DNA of 64,000 bases from an uncultured Bacilli bacterium (GCA_949879765.1 CATLBQ010000005.1:1-64000); one strand, 5' to 3'. Shown: positions 1-10,942, counted from the first letter of the stretch. Notes: generated by a model from the sequence alone, not told the origin. A program made the numbers and translations.

Positions 1-1
1 A

Positions 2-3000
2 GGATATACATTTGCTGGTTGGTATATGGGAGAAACAAAAGTAGAAGAAATTGCTCTTGGTACAACTGGTGATATTACACTTACAGCAAAATGGGAATTA
101 GTGAATTATCAAATTCAGTATGAATTAAATGGTGGAATTTTTGATTTATACTTATATTCAAGCCGTGAGGCAATGGTTGATGATTTCTTAAATGATGCAA
201 TGGCATTCTATAATAAAACATCTAAACCAAATTGCATGGTGGATGATAGTGGTAAAAAAGTAGGATTTGCTAATGTGTTTACTTCTATTTATGGTATCTT
301 CTCAAGTGAAGCATATGGTGCAAAATGGGCTTGGTTAAAAGCGTATATCATTGATACTGCAACTGATGCAAAAGCAAGTTTAGAAGGTGGAAATGAAACT
401 TTTTGGAAATACTCTTTAGGTGCATTCTTATTTAAAGATTGTCGTACAAGTTGGCCAAAAAGTACTGATTATACAAAAGAAGAACTTGCCAATGGATTCT
501 GGAATTTAGTTCAAAAACCAGATGCAGTTGCACCAGTTACAACTTATACAATAGTTGATACAATAGTATTACCTACACCAGTAAAAGGAAATTGTACATT
601 CTTAGGTTGGTTTATTGGAGATACAAAGGTTGAAAGTATTGCAAAAGGAACAACAGGAGATTTAGTATTAACTGCAAAATGGTATGACCCAGATGCAGAA
701 TTACCAATTAACTATCAATTAGATGGTGGTGTACTTCCTGAAGGAACTCCACTTACATTCCTAGCTAAAGATGGTTTAGCAACTTATGCAACTCCAGTAA
801 AACCTGGATATGCGTTTAAGGGTTGGTTTACTGATGCTGCATGCACAATTGCTGCAACACCAATTGAAGCAGGTCAAGCTCTTGAAGGTGTAACTGTTTA
901 TGCATGTTGGGAAATGGTGACATATACAATTGAATATGAAACAAATGGTGGTGTATTCTTGAGTGATTCAATTGTTCCTGAGTATGATGATTTTAATGAT
1001 TTAGTTACAACATTCTTAGCAGATTATGAAACATTCTATGCAATTAATGATTTAACTGCTGATAATTTCTATGGTAAGACAAGTAAGTTTGGACCATATG
1101 CATTCTTTAATGATAGTGCAATGGCTGAAAAGTGGTTATGGTTAATGGAATATATTGCAAATGTAGCCAATGAAAGTGGATATATGGGCAAAAACTATTT
1201 ATCTTTAAGTAGTGGTATGGCGAATTTCAATAAATATGCAAGAGTAAATTTAGCTGCATTCTTTGGCCAAACACGTTTAACAACTATTTCTCCGGCATCA
1301 ATGGACTTTACGAATGCAGATAATGAAGCTTTATGGCAAGCATGTCCTACAAAAGAAATCAAAGTAGGTATTCCTGCAAAATATGAATACAATGTAACAG
1401 AATTACCATTAGCAATTGCTACACCAAATAAAGAAGGTGCAACATTTGTGGGTTGGTATATGAATGAAAACTTAAAAGATGATCAAATTCAAGAAATCAC
1501 TTTAGAGAATATTGGAAATCTTAAATTGTATGCTAGATGGTCTGATTCTACAATCGAATTTGACACATATAATATCAATTATGAATTAGATGGTGGAACA
1601 TTATCTACTGATGCGCCAATGACTTATGTAGAAGAAACTGGTGTAAAACTAGGTACTGCAACACGTTTAGGCTATACTTTTGTGGGTTGGTTCACAGATC
1701 CTGAATGTACAAATGCAATTGAAGAAATTACAGCAGATAGTAAAGGTGATGTAACTGTATATGCTAGTTGGGAAGCTATAGAATATACAATTACTTATGA
1801 AGTAGGTGAAGGAAAATTACCTACAGTGACTACTTTAGTAAGTGGTTATGCTACAATTGATCAAATTGTTGCGGATTATCTAAAAGACTACAATGCTTAT
1901 GGTGGTACATCTTATACTAGTGCTGATGAATTAGGTACATCTGCATTCCCTAGTGCAGCTGCACGTAACTTTGGTACTTTCTATCTTTCTACCGTAAATG
2001 GTGTGAAGATGTATGAAAAATGGTCTTGGTTATTAGAGTACTTATTAGAGACAAATGGTTCAAAAGGTGCTGAATATACAAGAATTTTAAGCAAATATAA
2101 AAATCCAGAAACTTGTACTGAAATTGATGATGAAACATATGCATTCTATTATGCAGTAAAAGGTTTCTTACAAGGAATTCAATACCGTGCAGGTAATGCA
2201 TATTGGGAAACTGCAAATTATGCAGATGAAGCCGTTAGAAATGCAGCATTAGATAAAGCACCTGCTCCAGTGTATGAAGAAAAACCAGTAGGCGCAACAT
2301 TCACTGTTGAAACATTACCATTTGAGCTTGCTACACCTACTGCACCAGAAGGTATGAAATTTGTGGGTTGGTATTTAGATAGCGAATTTACATCTGCTCC
2401 ATTGATGGCTATTCCTGTTGGTACAACTGGTAATCAAACTGTATATGCAAAATATGTCTTAGATACAGAAGAAGTAAAATATGAAATTACATATGAATTA
2501 AATGGTGGAACATTATCAGACAATGCAGCTACTGAATATATCCAAGGCACTGCTCTTACATTAGAAGCAACTGCTTCAAAATTAGGATTTAATTTTGTAG
2601 GTTGGGAATTAAATGGCGAAGTAGTGACTGAAATTCCTGCGGATATGGTTGGTAATGTAACATTAGTTGCAAAATATGAAGTATTAACTTTTACAATTCA
2701 ACTAGTAGATGGTGAAACAACAGAAGCTGTATATGCTTATGGTCAAGAACTCCCAATTTTGACTAAAACAGGTTATATATTTATAGGTTGGTATAAAAAT
2801 GCCGAATGTACTGGCGAAGCAGTTACAACAGTTACTGAAGCAGGAACCTATTATGCATGTTGGGAAGAATTCATTGAAACATTTGATCACAATGAAGTAG
2901 AGGTTGTTGTTGATGCATCTGGTAATGGTGATTATAAAACATTAGATGAAGCGATTAAAGCAGTTTCTAATTATACAGTAATCAAACTTGTTGCAGGTAA

Positions 3001-6000
3001 CTATACTTTAGGTACAGTAATTAATAAATCAGTAACTATTCAAGGTGAAGGTGCTGAAACTACAATTGTGACAATGGCAAAAGATTTAGGACAAGTTCTT
3101 GCAGCTGAAACAATTATTATTGATGGTGTTACAATCAAGGGTGCTGGTGGTGCTAATAATGGTGGTGTATACTTCCAACCAAGTCCTAAAGCACATATCT
3201 TTACTATCAAAAACTGTATAGTAAGTGATATGAATACATTCATCAAATCGCAAAATGATGTAACCAATCCAATGACTATTACAATTGAGAATACAGAAAT
3301 TACAAGAGTTGGTCAATTCTTGATGTGGATTACAAAAGGTGTTGAAACAGTTAACTTTATTGGTAATAAAGTGAATGCTGGAAATTGTGGTACAATTGTA
3401 AATGGTTACGCAGCATTATTCCGTAATAGAGTAGGTTCAATGTATGTATATGGTAATGAATTTACTGGCACTACACCTTCAATTGATGGTATCTTTGAGG
3501 CTAGTGTAGATTGTACTGGCATGGATGTAAAATATAATACATTTGCCAATGTAGGTAAATATGTTCATATCAATACAACAGGTAAACCTATCGTATTTGA
3601 TCAAAATTTATATTTAGATGCAAGTGGCAATGTATTAACTACTACACCTGCTGCAGTTGCTGCTGATGGTGTTACAGTAGATAAAACTCTTGCTACAAGT
3701 GCTGAAGATGTTGCAAGCAAGTTTGCAAGCAATTATAATGTTCAATCAACGATTCATTTTAATTTAGGTGGTGGAGCTATCCAAGATAACTTTGTTGAAT
3801 ATACAAATCATGATGGTTATGCAACAATGTTACCAACAGTTCGATTATATGATCATTATTTCTTAGGTTGGTGTTTAAATGAAGATTTATCCGATACGCC
3901 AACTATGACATTAGTAGGAAAACAAGCTGAACAAGTAACACTTTATGCAAAATTCCAACAAATTCCTGTAAATACCATTACATATGTACTAGATGGTGGA
4001 CAATTAGAAGCTGGTGCACCTACAGAATGGAAAGAAGGTACTGAAGTTGCTTTAGTTGGAGCTACCAAAGCAGAATCTGATTTTGCTGGTTGGTATTTAA
4101 ATAGTGATTTCTCTGGTGATCCTGTAACCGTAATTTCTGCAAGTACAAAAGGAAATGTTACATTATATGCAAAATGGACAAATTGGGAATTTAAAACTAT
4201 CAATTATGAATTAGATGGTGGTGTACTTCCTGAAGGTGCTCCTACACGTTATGCTGTAACAATGGGTGTAGAACTTGTTGCACCTACAAAGGCAGGATAT
4301 ACATTCTTGGGTTGGTATGATAATGCTGCATGTTTGGGTGATCCAATTACAGCTATCTCTAAAACTGCTACAGAGGATGTTACTCTATATGCATTATGGC
4401 AAGATGAAACTCATACTTATAACATTACTTATGTGTTAAATGGTGGTAATACGCAATATGCAAATCGTGAAGAATTAATTGATGCATTCTTAGCTGATTT
4501 CGGTAAAACAGTAGAAAAAGATGTAACAGCTAGTAACTTTACTAGTATTGCAAGACAATCACAATTTAGAACATTCATCAACAATGATGCAATGTGGGCA
4601 AAATGGAAATGGTTATTTGAGTTTATTGCAAGCACAGATAAACATGAATCCGCTGGTGAGTTCTATGCTTCTGTTTTAAATAATAGAGATAACTCATCTG
4701 GTGATTTCCACTGGTTCTTAACAAGAGACTTTGATGGATTTATTAATAAAATAGAAGGAAAATTCTGGTTTAGTAAAGATCCAGTAGATTATACAAAATT
4801 TGTAAATGCTGATGGATTCTGGGATTCAATGGAAAAAGAATATACAGATAAAGAAGCAAAATCTTTAATCACACCAAATAGACCTTATTATACATTCTTA
4901 GGTTGGTATGATAATCCTGAATGCACAGGTAACCCTGTTGTAAAACCAACTGCAGATGCAACTTTATATGCAAAATGGGAAAAGAAAACAGTAACGCTAA
5001 CTTATGTAGTGGGTGATGTTGAAGCAACTGTTCCTGAAACAGAAGTACAAGTACATGTAAGTGATTCATTTGATTTGGTAACACCAACATATGATAGCCA
5101 ATGGTTAAAATTCAATGGTTGGTATAAAGAACCTGAGTGTATCAATCCAATTACAGCAATTAGTGAATATACGAATGTTGACACAAAAGTATATGCATCA
5201 TGGACTGAAATTGATGGTTATACGATTAATTATGTATTGAATGGTGGTAGTTTAATTTATCAAAATCGTGCAGCTTTACTTGCTGATTTCATTGCAGATT
5301 ATAATGCGGCAATGGATAAGAGTTATGCACTAGATGGTTCAGATATTCCAACTGGTGGATTCACAGATGTTAATTATCATACTTTCTTTGGTAAAACTTT
5401 AGACAATGGTACTAATATTCGCGTGAAATGGTTATGGCTTGCAGAATACTTATTGGAAGTATCAAACAGAGATTTAGCTTCAAATAACTGTAATGTTTTA
5501 GGATTAAAAACTTTAGTCAATAATGGTAGTTATTCTGGTGACGGAACTTATGGTGTATCTTATGCATTCCGTGCATTCTTGAAAGGTACAACTATTCGTC
5601 CAAATTCTTCATATACTTCTGTTGATTTTAGTGTATATGAAAATGCTAATGGATTCTGGAATAAGTTAAGTAGTGCTGAAAATGGAGAATACTTGAATAA
5701 TAAAGGTACTGTTATACTTCCTACAGCATATTTAGAAAACTATAAATTTGCTGGATGGTTCACTACTCCTGAATGTACTGGTGAACCTGTAACTGAAGTA
5801 ACAGGAGAAGCAACATTATATGCAAAATATGTTGAGGCTACTCCAGTTGAAAGTGTAACTATTAATAATAAAATTACTGAATTAAAGAGATATGATACAT
5901 ATCAATTGGCATGGACAGTATTACCAACAGATGCAAATATCCAAACTGTTAAATTTGAATCAAGTGATACTACAGTTGCAACAGTTGATAATAATGGATT

Positions 6001-7450
6001 AATCACTGCAGTAGCAAATGGTACTGTTACAATTAAAGTAATTTCGCTTTCACCTAGTGGAAAAACAGATGAAATGACTTTTGAAGTATATTCTCCAGAT
6101 CATTTTGATATTGCATATGAAACTGTATCTTATGTTAAAGTGGCTAATTCAGTGAAGTTATTGGCTGAATATATCAAACGTGATGGTAGCCCAGTTGAAT
6201 TAGTTTGGTCAAGTTTAACACCAGAAATAGCAACAGTAAATGATGGTGTGGTAACAGGCGTTAGCAAAGGACTTGCTACAATTCGCGTATCATTAAAAGA
6301 TAATGCTGAAGTTTACCAAGACTTTGTTGTAACTGTTTTAGATGGTGCACTTTCTGCTGCATTACAAGAAGTTTTAAATGCACATAATAGTAATGTATTT
6401 ATTCGTTATGAATTAGGTATTGGTGCAGGAAAACCAGCATATTATAGAGATGTTATTGGTAGTGTTAGTAACTTACTATATAATGATGCACTTGTGATTG
6501 ATAGACAATTTGAAGAAGTTCAAGCAGGAATTAGTAGCAACCATGGTGGTACAAAATCAAGTACCGAGTTTATTACAGTACACTATACAGGTAATATGGC
6601 TGTAGGTTCTACTGCAAAAGCAAATGCAAATTACTTCTCTAATGGTGGTGGTGGTACATCTATCCATTATGTAACAGGTAATGATGGTGTATACTCTTCA
6701 TTAGATGATAAATTGATTGCATATCATGCAGGTGATTCAAGTGGTCCTGCCTTTAAGTGGAATGCAACAGGTGTTCAATACAATGCAAATGATCCACAAT
6801 GGCCTACATGGGGTATTTCTGATGATTACTTCTTTACATTGAATGGTAAAAAGACTTCTATAAAAGTTCCATATGAAACTGAAAGAGGTTATGGCTATGT
6901 AAAAGATACTCGTTTCATCAATGATATGGGTCTTGCATTCACTATTATTGATGGTCAATATTATATGGGTACAACATGGTGGGTTTACTCTCAAGTATCA
7001 GAAGGAAGAATTTGTTCTACAGGTGGTAATAAGAATTCAATTGGTATTGAATCTTGCGTTAACCCTGAATCAGATTTATGGTATACATGGCAAAAAACTG
7101 CTCAATTGGTTGCAAGATTATTAGTTGAAAATGATTTAGATATCACTAGAGTAGTTGGACATCATTTCTATACCGCAAAAGATTGTCCTCAACCATTACT
7201 TGAAAATGATTTAGAAATTTGGTGGATTTTCATTGATATGGTAAAACATGAATATGAATTATTAACTACATTTAAAGATACAAATTTTGTATTTAGTTGT
7301 GAATCAAAAACAATTGATACAAATGGACGTGTAGCAGAACAACCAATGTTTGATGAAATCGTGACTTATACAGTCCAAGTAAATGGTGAAGAAATCACTC
7401 TTGCCACAATGGTAGAAGGTCGTTTTAATAAAGACTGCAATTGTGCATAA
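2..7450 (+). CDS. Giant surface/secreted protein (5' truncated by window): InlB B-type (Listeria-Bacteroides) repeats, right-handed beta-helix/pectinesterase-like segment, Big_2-like domain, C-terminal N-acetylmuramoyl-L-alanine amidase (Amidase_2/PGRP-like)
   Basis: Frame is open from nt 2 and encodes GYTFAGWYMG before the first ATG. Many repeats of the form Y.I.YELNGG...GYTFLGWY.....T.I...T.GDVTLYAKW. VDASGNGDYKTLDEAI...TIQGEG segment; VESVTINNKITELK...ATVDNNGLITAVANGTVTIKV; amidase signatures VHYTGN, HAGDSS, GIESCVN, VVGHHFYTAKDCP. Confidence 0.93.
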   Translation, partial: GYTFAGWYMGETKVEEIALGTTGDITLTAKWELVNYQIQYELNGGIFDLYLYSSREAMVDDFLNDAMAFYNKTSKPNCMVDDSGKKVGFANVFTSIYGIFSSEAYGAKWAWLKAYIIDTATDAKASLEGGNETFWKYSLGAFLFKDCRTSWPKSTDYTKEELANGFWNLVQKPDAVAPVTTYTIVDTIVLPTPVKGNCTFLGWFIGDTKVESIAKGTTGDLVLTAKWYDPDAELPINYQLDGGVLPEGTPLTFLAKDGLATYATPVKPGYAFKGWFTDAACTIAATPIEAGQALEGVTVYACWEMVTYTIEYETNGGVFLSDSIVPEYDDFNDLVTTFLADYETFYAINDLTADNFYGKTSKFGPYAFFNDSAMAEKWLWLMEYIANVANESGYMGKNYLSLSSGMANFNKYARVNLAAFFGQTRLTTISPASMDFTNADNEALWQACPTKEIKVGIPAKYEYNVTELPLAIATPNKEGATFVGWYMNENLKDDQIQEITLENIGNLKLYARWSDSTIEFDTYNINYELDGGTLSTDAPMTYVEETGVKLGTATRLGYTFVGWFTDPECTNAIEEITADSKGDVTVYASWEAIEYTITYEVGEGKLPTVTTLVSGYATIDQIVADYLKDYNAYGGTSYTSADELGTSAFPSAAARNFGTFYLSTVNGVKMYEKWSWLLEYLLETNGSKGAEYTRILSKYKNPETCTEIDDETYAFYYAVKGFLQGIQYRAGNAYWETANYADEAVRNAALDKAPAPVYEEKPVGATFTVETLPFELATPTAPEGMKFVGWYLDSEFTSAPLMAIPVGTTGNQTVYAKYVLDTEEVKYEITYELNGGTLSDNAATEYIQGTALTLEATASKLGFNFVGWELNGEVVTEIPADMVGNVTLVAKYEVLTFTIQLVDGETTEAVYAYGQELPILTKTGYIFIGWYKNAECTGEAVTTVTEAGTYYACWEEFIETFDHNEVEVVVDASGNGDYKTLDEAIKAVSNYTVIKLVAGNYTLGTVINKSVTIQGEGAETTIVTMAKDLGQVLAAETIIIDGVTIKGAGGANNGGVYFQPSPKAHIFTIKNCIVSDMNTFIKSQNDVTNPMTITIENTEITRVGQFLMWITKGVETVNFIGNKVNAGNCGTIVNGYAALFRNRVGSMYVYGNEFTGTTPSIDGIFEASVDCTGMDVKYNTFANVGKYVHINTTGKPIVFDQNLYLDASGNVLTTTPAAVAADGVTVDKTLATSAEDVASKFASNYNVQSTIHFNLGGGAIQDNFVEYTNHDGYATMLPTVRLYDHYFLGWCLNEDLSDTPTMTLVGKQAEQVTLYAKFQQIPVNTITYVLDGGQLEAGAPTEWKEGTEVALVGATKAESDFAGWYLNSDFSGDPVTVISASTKGNVTLYAKWTNWEFKTINYELDGGVLPEGAPTRYAVTMGVELVAPTKAGYTFLGWYDNAACLGDPITAISKTATEDVTLYALWQDETHTYNITYVLNGGNTQYANREELIDAFLADFGKTVEKDVTASNFTSIARQSQFRTFINNDAMWAKWKWLFEFIASTDKHESAGEFYASVLNNRDNSSGDFHWFLTRDFDGFINKIEGKFWFSKDPVDYTKFVNADGFWDSMEKEYTDKEAKSLITPNRPYYTFLGWYDNPECTGNPVVKPTADATLYAKWEKKTVTLTYVVGDVEATVPETEVQVHVSDSFDLVTPTYDSQWLKFNGWYKEPECINPITAISEYTNVDTKVYASWTEIDGYTINYVLNGGSLIYQNRAALLADFIADYNAAMDKSYALDGSDIPTGGFTDVNYHTFFGKTLDNGTNIRVKWLWLAEYLLEVSNRDLASNNCNVLGLKTLVNNGSYSGDGTYGVSYAFRAFLKGTTIRPNSSYTSVDFSVYENANGFWNKLSSAENGEYLNNKGTVILPTAYLENYKFAGWFTTPECTGEPVTEVTGEATLYAKYVEATPVESVTINNKITELKRYDTYQLAWTVLPTDANIQTVKFESSDTTVATVDNNGLITAVANGTVTIKVISLSPSGKTDEMTFEVYSPDHFDIAYETVSYVKVANSVKLLAEYIKRDGSPVELVWSSLTPEIATVNDGVVTGVSKGLATIRVSLKDNAEVYQDFVVTVLDGALSAALQEVLNAHNSNVFIRYELGIGAGKPAYYRDVIGSVSNLLYNDALVIDRQFEEVQAGISSNHGGTKSSTEFITVHYTGNMAVGSTAKANANYFSNGGGGTSIHYVTGNDGVYSSLDDKLIAYHAGDSSGPAFKWNATGVQYNANDPQWPTWGISDDYFFTLNGKKTSIKVPYETERGYGYVKDTRFINDMGLAFTIIDGQYYMGTTWWVYSQVSEGRICSTGGNKNSIGIESCVNPESDLWYTWQKTAQLVARLLVENDLDITRVVGHHFYTAKDCPQPLLENDLEIWWIFIDMVKHEYELLTTFKDTNFVFSCESKTIDTNGRVAEQPMFDEIVTYTVQVNGEEITLATMVEGRFNKDCNCA

Positions 7451-7460
7451 TTAAATTAAA

Positions 7461-7493
7461 AAAAGCAATCTAGTATAAAACTAGATTGCTTTT
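7461..7493 (+). terminator. Rho-independent terminator after giant surface protein
   Basis: AAAAGCAATCTAGT-loop-ACTAGATTGCTTT hairpin just after the stop codon. Confidence 0.8.
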
Positions 7494-7515
7494 CATTTAC
7501 CTTTTAAATACTTGC

Positions 7516-7544
7516 AAAATTCGCAGAAATTTGGTATAATAACA
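7516..7544 (+). promoter_or_regulatory. Sigma-A type promoter upstream of rsmE
   Basis: TTGCAA - 17 bp - TATAAT with extended -10 (TTTGGTATAAT). Confidence 0.6.
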
Positions 7545-7562
7545 AAGAAAGTAGGTGTAGAA

Positions 7563-8294
7563 ATGCAAAGATATTTTGTAGAATGTTCTGCCATTTGCGG
7601 GAATGAGATTCAAATTATTGGAAGCGATTATCATCATATCACTAAAGTTATGCGAATGAAAATGGGTGATCAAGTCTATGTAGCATCTGAAAACAAATCT
7701 TGGTTATGTCATATTAAATTTATTGATGAAAGTATCGTTTATTTAGAAATAGATCAACCATTGGATGAAAAAAAAGAGTTACCAGTAGAAGTAACTATTG
7801 CTCAAGGCATTGTGAGAAGAGAAAAGATGGAAGAAGTAATTGAAAAGATTACTCCGTTAGGTGCCGCTACTTATGTCCCTATTGAAATGGAACGATGCAA
7901 TGTAAAGCTGTATGATGAAAAAATAGATAAAAAATGGGAAAGAATGAATAAGATTGCCAAAGAAGCGGCGGAACAATCACATAGAACTAACCTTTTAAAC
8001 ATCAATCGACCTATCTCATTCTCCTCATTATTGACGATGGCTCCCCGTTATGATTTGTGTTTATATGCCTATGAAGTAACATCTAGAGGGAAATCCTTAA
8101 AAGAAATCTTACAAAGGGGACAGTATCAACGCATTCTTGTCTTAATTGGACCAGAAGGTGGATTGAGTGAAAAAGAAGTAGGTCAACTCGAGAAAAATAA
8201 TTTTGTGCCTGTTCACTTAGGACCAAGAATTTTAAGAACAGAATTAGCGCCAACTTATGTTCTATCGGCCATTTCATATGAATTGGAGGGATAA
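7563..8294 (+). CDS. rsmE: 16S rRNA (uracil1498-N3)-methyltransferase RsmE
   Basis: RsmE signatures (HHITKVMRMKMGD, VLIGPEGGLSEKEV, LGPRILRTELAP); start moved from ORF-track 7512 to ATG 7563; followed by mtaB as in many Bacilli. Confidence 0.9.
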   Translation: MQRYFVECSAICGNEIQIIGSDYHHITKVMRMKMGDQVYVASENKSWLCHIKFIDESIVYLEIDQPLDEKKELPVEVTIAQGIVRREKMEEVIEKITPLGAATYVPIEMERCNVKLYDEKIDKKWERMNKIAKEAAEQSHRTNLLNINRPISFSSLLTMAPRYDLCLYAYEVTSRGKSLKEILQRGQYQRILVLIGPEGGLSEKEVGQLEKNNFVPVHLGPRILRTELAPTYVLSAISYELEG

Positions 8295-8295
8295 G

Positions 8296-9618
8296 ATGAA
8301 ATTTTCAATTATTACACTTGGATGTAAGGTAAATTTATACGAAACAGAAGCATTGATATCTCATCTTAGCCAAAAAGGATGGGTTTATGTAGAGCATGAT
8401 AGTAATGAAACACCTGATGTATGCATAGTTAACACTTGTACAGTTACTGCGACATCAGATCAAAAAAGTCGCCAAATGTTAAGACAATTACGTAGAAAAT
8501 ACCCTAGTTGTATTCTTGTAGCTATGGGATGTTATGTCCAAACACACATACAAGATGTAGAAAATTTGGCTGATATTTTAATAGGAACTAAAGATAAATC
8601 CAAGATTTGTGAATTGGTTGAGGCATATATCGAAAAGAAACAGTCTATCCATCATGTTTTTGAAATTGCCAATTACACCATATATGATGAAATGAAACTC
8701 AATTATCGATCTACACATACAAGAGGATTTGTCAAAATACAAGATGGATGTGAAAACTTTTGTAGTTATTGTTTAATTCCTTATGCTAGGGGAAAAATTA
8801 AAAGTAGGCTTCCAGAAAATGTGATTCATGAAATCAATGTACTGGTTCAATCGAATACAAAAGAAGTGATTATTTCTGGCATAAACACAGGTACTTATGG
8901 ACAAGATTTAGGTTATATAAATCTTGCGGGACTGATTGAACGGATTATGAATGAGACATCCCTTTGGCGATTGCGCCTTTCATCGATTGAATTAATGGAG
9001 ATATCTGATCAGTTACTTGCAACAATGAAAAAATATAAAGATCGTATAGCGATGCACTTGCATATTCCTCTTCAAGGGGGTTCTGATACGGTGCTTGCAC
9101 GTATGAAACGAAAATATACTACTTTTGAATATGCCAATGTGATTCAAAAAATTCGGCAGATGTTTCCTGATATTGCGATTACAACCGATTGCCTTGCGGG
9201 GTTTGTTGGCGAAACAGAAGAAGAATTTAAAGAAACATTGAATTTTATTCAAAATATGGAATTTGCGAGTATGCACATATTTCCTTATTCAAGAAGAAAA
9301 GGAACTGTTGCGGATGAAATGAGTGGCCATCTAGATGGTGGATGTATCAAAGAACGTGCTCGAAAAATGATTGAAATTGCTACAAATATGAAAGAAAATT
9401 ATCAAAGAAAATTTATAGGTCAAACGATTGATGTATTAGTTGAACAAAAAAAGGGAGATTATTGGATGGGGCATACATCTAATTATCTTGAAATTTATTT
9501 TCAGACAGAAACTGAAGAATTAGAAAATACCATTCAAATTTGTACCATTCAGTCTCTAAAAAAAGGAAAATTATATGGTACAATTAAGAAAGAGGAATCA
9601 TATGCGTACATTTCGTGA
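8296..9618 (+). CDS. mtaB: tRNA t6A37 methylthiotransferase MtaB (radical SAM)
   Basis: TLGCKVNLYETEAL, VNTCTVT, radical SAM CSYCLIPYARG; start at ATG 8296 after AGGAGG-like RBS (ggaggg). Confidence 0.92.
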   Translation: MKFSIITLGCKVNLYETEALISHLSQKGWVYVEHDSNETPDVCIVNTCTVTATSDQKSRQMLRQLRRKYPSCILVAMGCYVQTHIQDVENLADILIGTKDKSKICELVEAYIEKKQSIHHVFEIANYTIYDEMKLNYRSTHTRGFVKIQDGCENFCSYCLIPYARGKIKSRLPENVIHEINVLVQSNTKEVIISGINTGTYGQDLGYINLAGLIERIMNETSLWRLRLSSIELMEISDQLLATMKKYKDRIAMHLHIPLQGGSDTVLARMKRKYTTFEYANVIQKIRQMFPDIAITTDCLAGFVGETEEEFKETLNFIQNMEFASMHIFPYSRRKGTVADEMSGHLDGGCIKERARKMIEIATNMKENYQRKFIGQTIDVLVEQKKGDYWMGHTSNYLEIYFQTETEELENTIQICTIQSLKKGKLYGTIKKEESYAYIS

Positions 9619-10942
9619 ATATCATTTTAAAGCATTCTTATATCAAGCTTTACAAGAAATAGATTTTATTTACCCCACTGCTATCCAAGAAAGGGTTATC
9701 CCTGCTGCCATCCAAGGAGAAAGTTTGGTGGTGGAAAGTGCAACTGGATCTGGAAAAACCCATGCCTTTTTACTTCCGATATTGCAAAGAATTGATCCTA
9801 CTCAACAAAATGTACAAGCAGTTATTTTATCTCCTACTCGTGAACTTGCTATGCAGCTGTATCAAGTTTGTTTACAATTGGTCAAGTATGCGACACCAGA
9901 GATTCATGTGGCTAAAGCAATTGGTGGTGGAGATAGGGATATTGAAATCAAAAAATATGAGAAGAATCAACCTCATATTGTAATAGGGACTATTGGTAGA
10001 ATCACCGATTTAGCAATACAGATGAATGTGCTCAAAATTCATTTAGCAAAAATGGTTGTTATTGATGAAGCAGATATGATTTTTGAGGAAAAAGAAATGC
10101 TAGAAGTCGATAAGATTATGGGAAAAATTCAAGGTGAACCACAGTTTTTAGTGTTTAGTGCAACCATTCCAAAAGGACTTCGCCATTTCTTGAATAAATA
10201 TTTAGAAAAAGTAAAAACAATTGCTATTCAAGAAAAGCAACTGACAACAAAAAACATAGAGCATTATATGTTACAATGTAAGGCCAAGAATAAAGAAACT
10301 GTTTTGTTTGAATTGCTGCATATCATTCATCCTTTTTTAGCAATCATTTTTGTCAATAGCAAAGAACGGGTAGATGAACTTGCGCTTCAATTGGCTGAAA
10401 AGGGAATAAGAGTAGGTAAACTGCATGGTGCTATGGAAGATAGATTGCGCAAACAGATGATTAAACGAATTAATGCTTTGGAATTTCAATATGTGGTAGC
10501 TAGTGATATTGCCGCAAGAGGCATTGACATACAAGGGGTAAGTCATGTCATTAATTTTGATTTGCCAAATGATGTTGAATTTTATATTCATCGTACAGGA
10601 CGTACAGCGAGATATAATCAAACAGGATATGCCTACTCGCTTTATGCCTACCAAGATGACCAATATGTGAGATTGTTACAAGAAAAAGGGTTACAGCCAC
10701 AATTTGTTCGAATTCAAAACAAAGAGCTTGTTCCTGCCAAGTTTTATGTTAAAAAGGAACCAGGATTTGCTAAGACAATCGAAAATGAAATACATAGTAG
10801 CACCAAAATGCCAAAAAAGGTAAAACCTGGATATAAGAAAAAGCGATTAGAAGAAATTCAAAAGAAGATTAAAAAGGCAAAAAAAGAACATATCAATGAA
10901 ATATATCGTAAAAAAGCACAAAAGGAGAGAAAAGGAAAATGA
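9602..10942 (+). CDS. cshB: DEAD-box RNA helicase (CshB-like)
   Basis: ATGSGKTHAFLLP, SPTRELAMQ, DEADMIF, SATIP, HRTGRTAR; basic C-terminal tail; neighbour of nfo. Confidence 0.85.
   Translation: MRTFREYHFKAFLYQALQEIDFIYPTAIQERVIPAAIQGESLVVESATGSGKTHAFLLPILQRIDPTQQNVQAVILSPTRELAMQLYQVCLQLVKYATPEIHVAKAIGGGDRDIEIKKYEKNQPHIVIGTIGRITDLAIQMNVLKIHLAKMVVIDEADMIFEEKEMLEVDKIMGKIQGEPQFLVFSATIPKGLRHFLNKYLEKVKTIAIQEKQLTTKNIEHYMLQCKAKNKETVLFELLHIIHPFLAIIFVNSKERVDELALQLAEKGIRVGKLHGAMEDRLRKQMIKRINALEFQYVVASDIAARGIDIQGVSHVINFDLPNDVEFYIHRTGRTARYNQTGYAYSLYAYQDDQYVRLLQEKGLQPQFVRIQNKELVPAKFYVKKEPGFAKTIENEIHSSTKMPKKVKPGYKKKRLEEIQKKIKKAKKEHINEIYRKKAQKERKGK

Noticed and set aside
1195-5184. Many 60-108 aa antisense/alternate-frame ORFs overlapping the giant surface gene (and similar shadows under argS, ileS, deoC, P-ATPase and nadB)
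   Set aside because: They lie entirely inside well-supported genes, have no RBS or recognisable domains, and are expected in AT-rich repeats.
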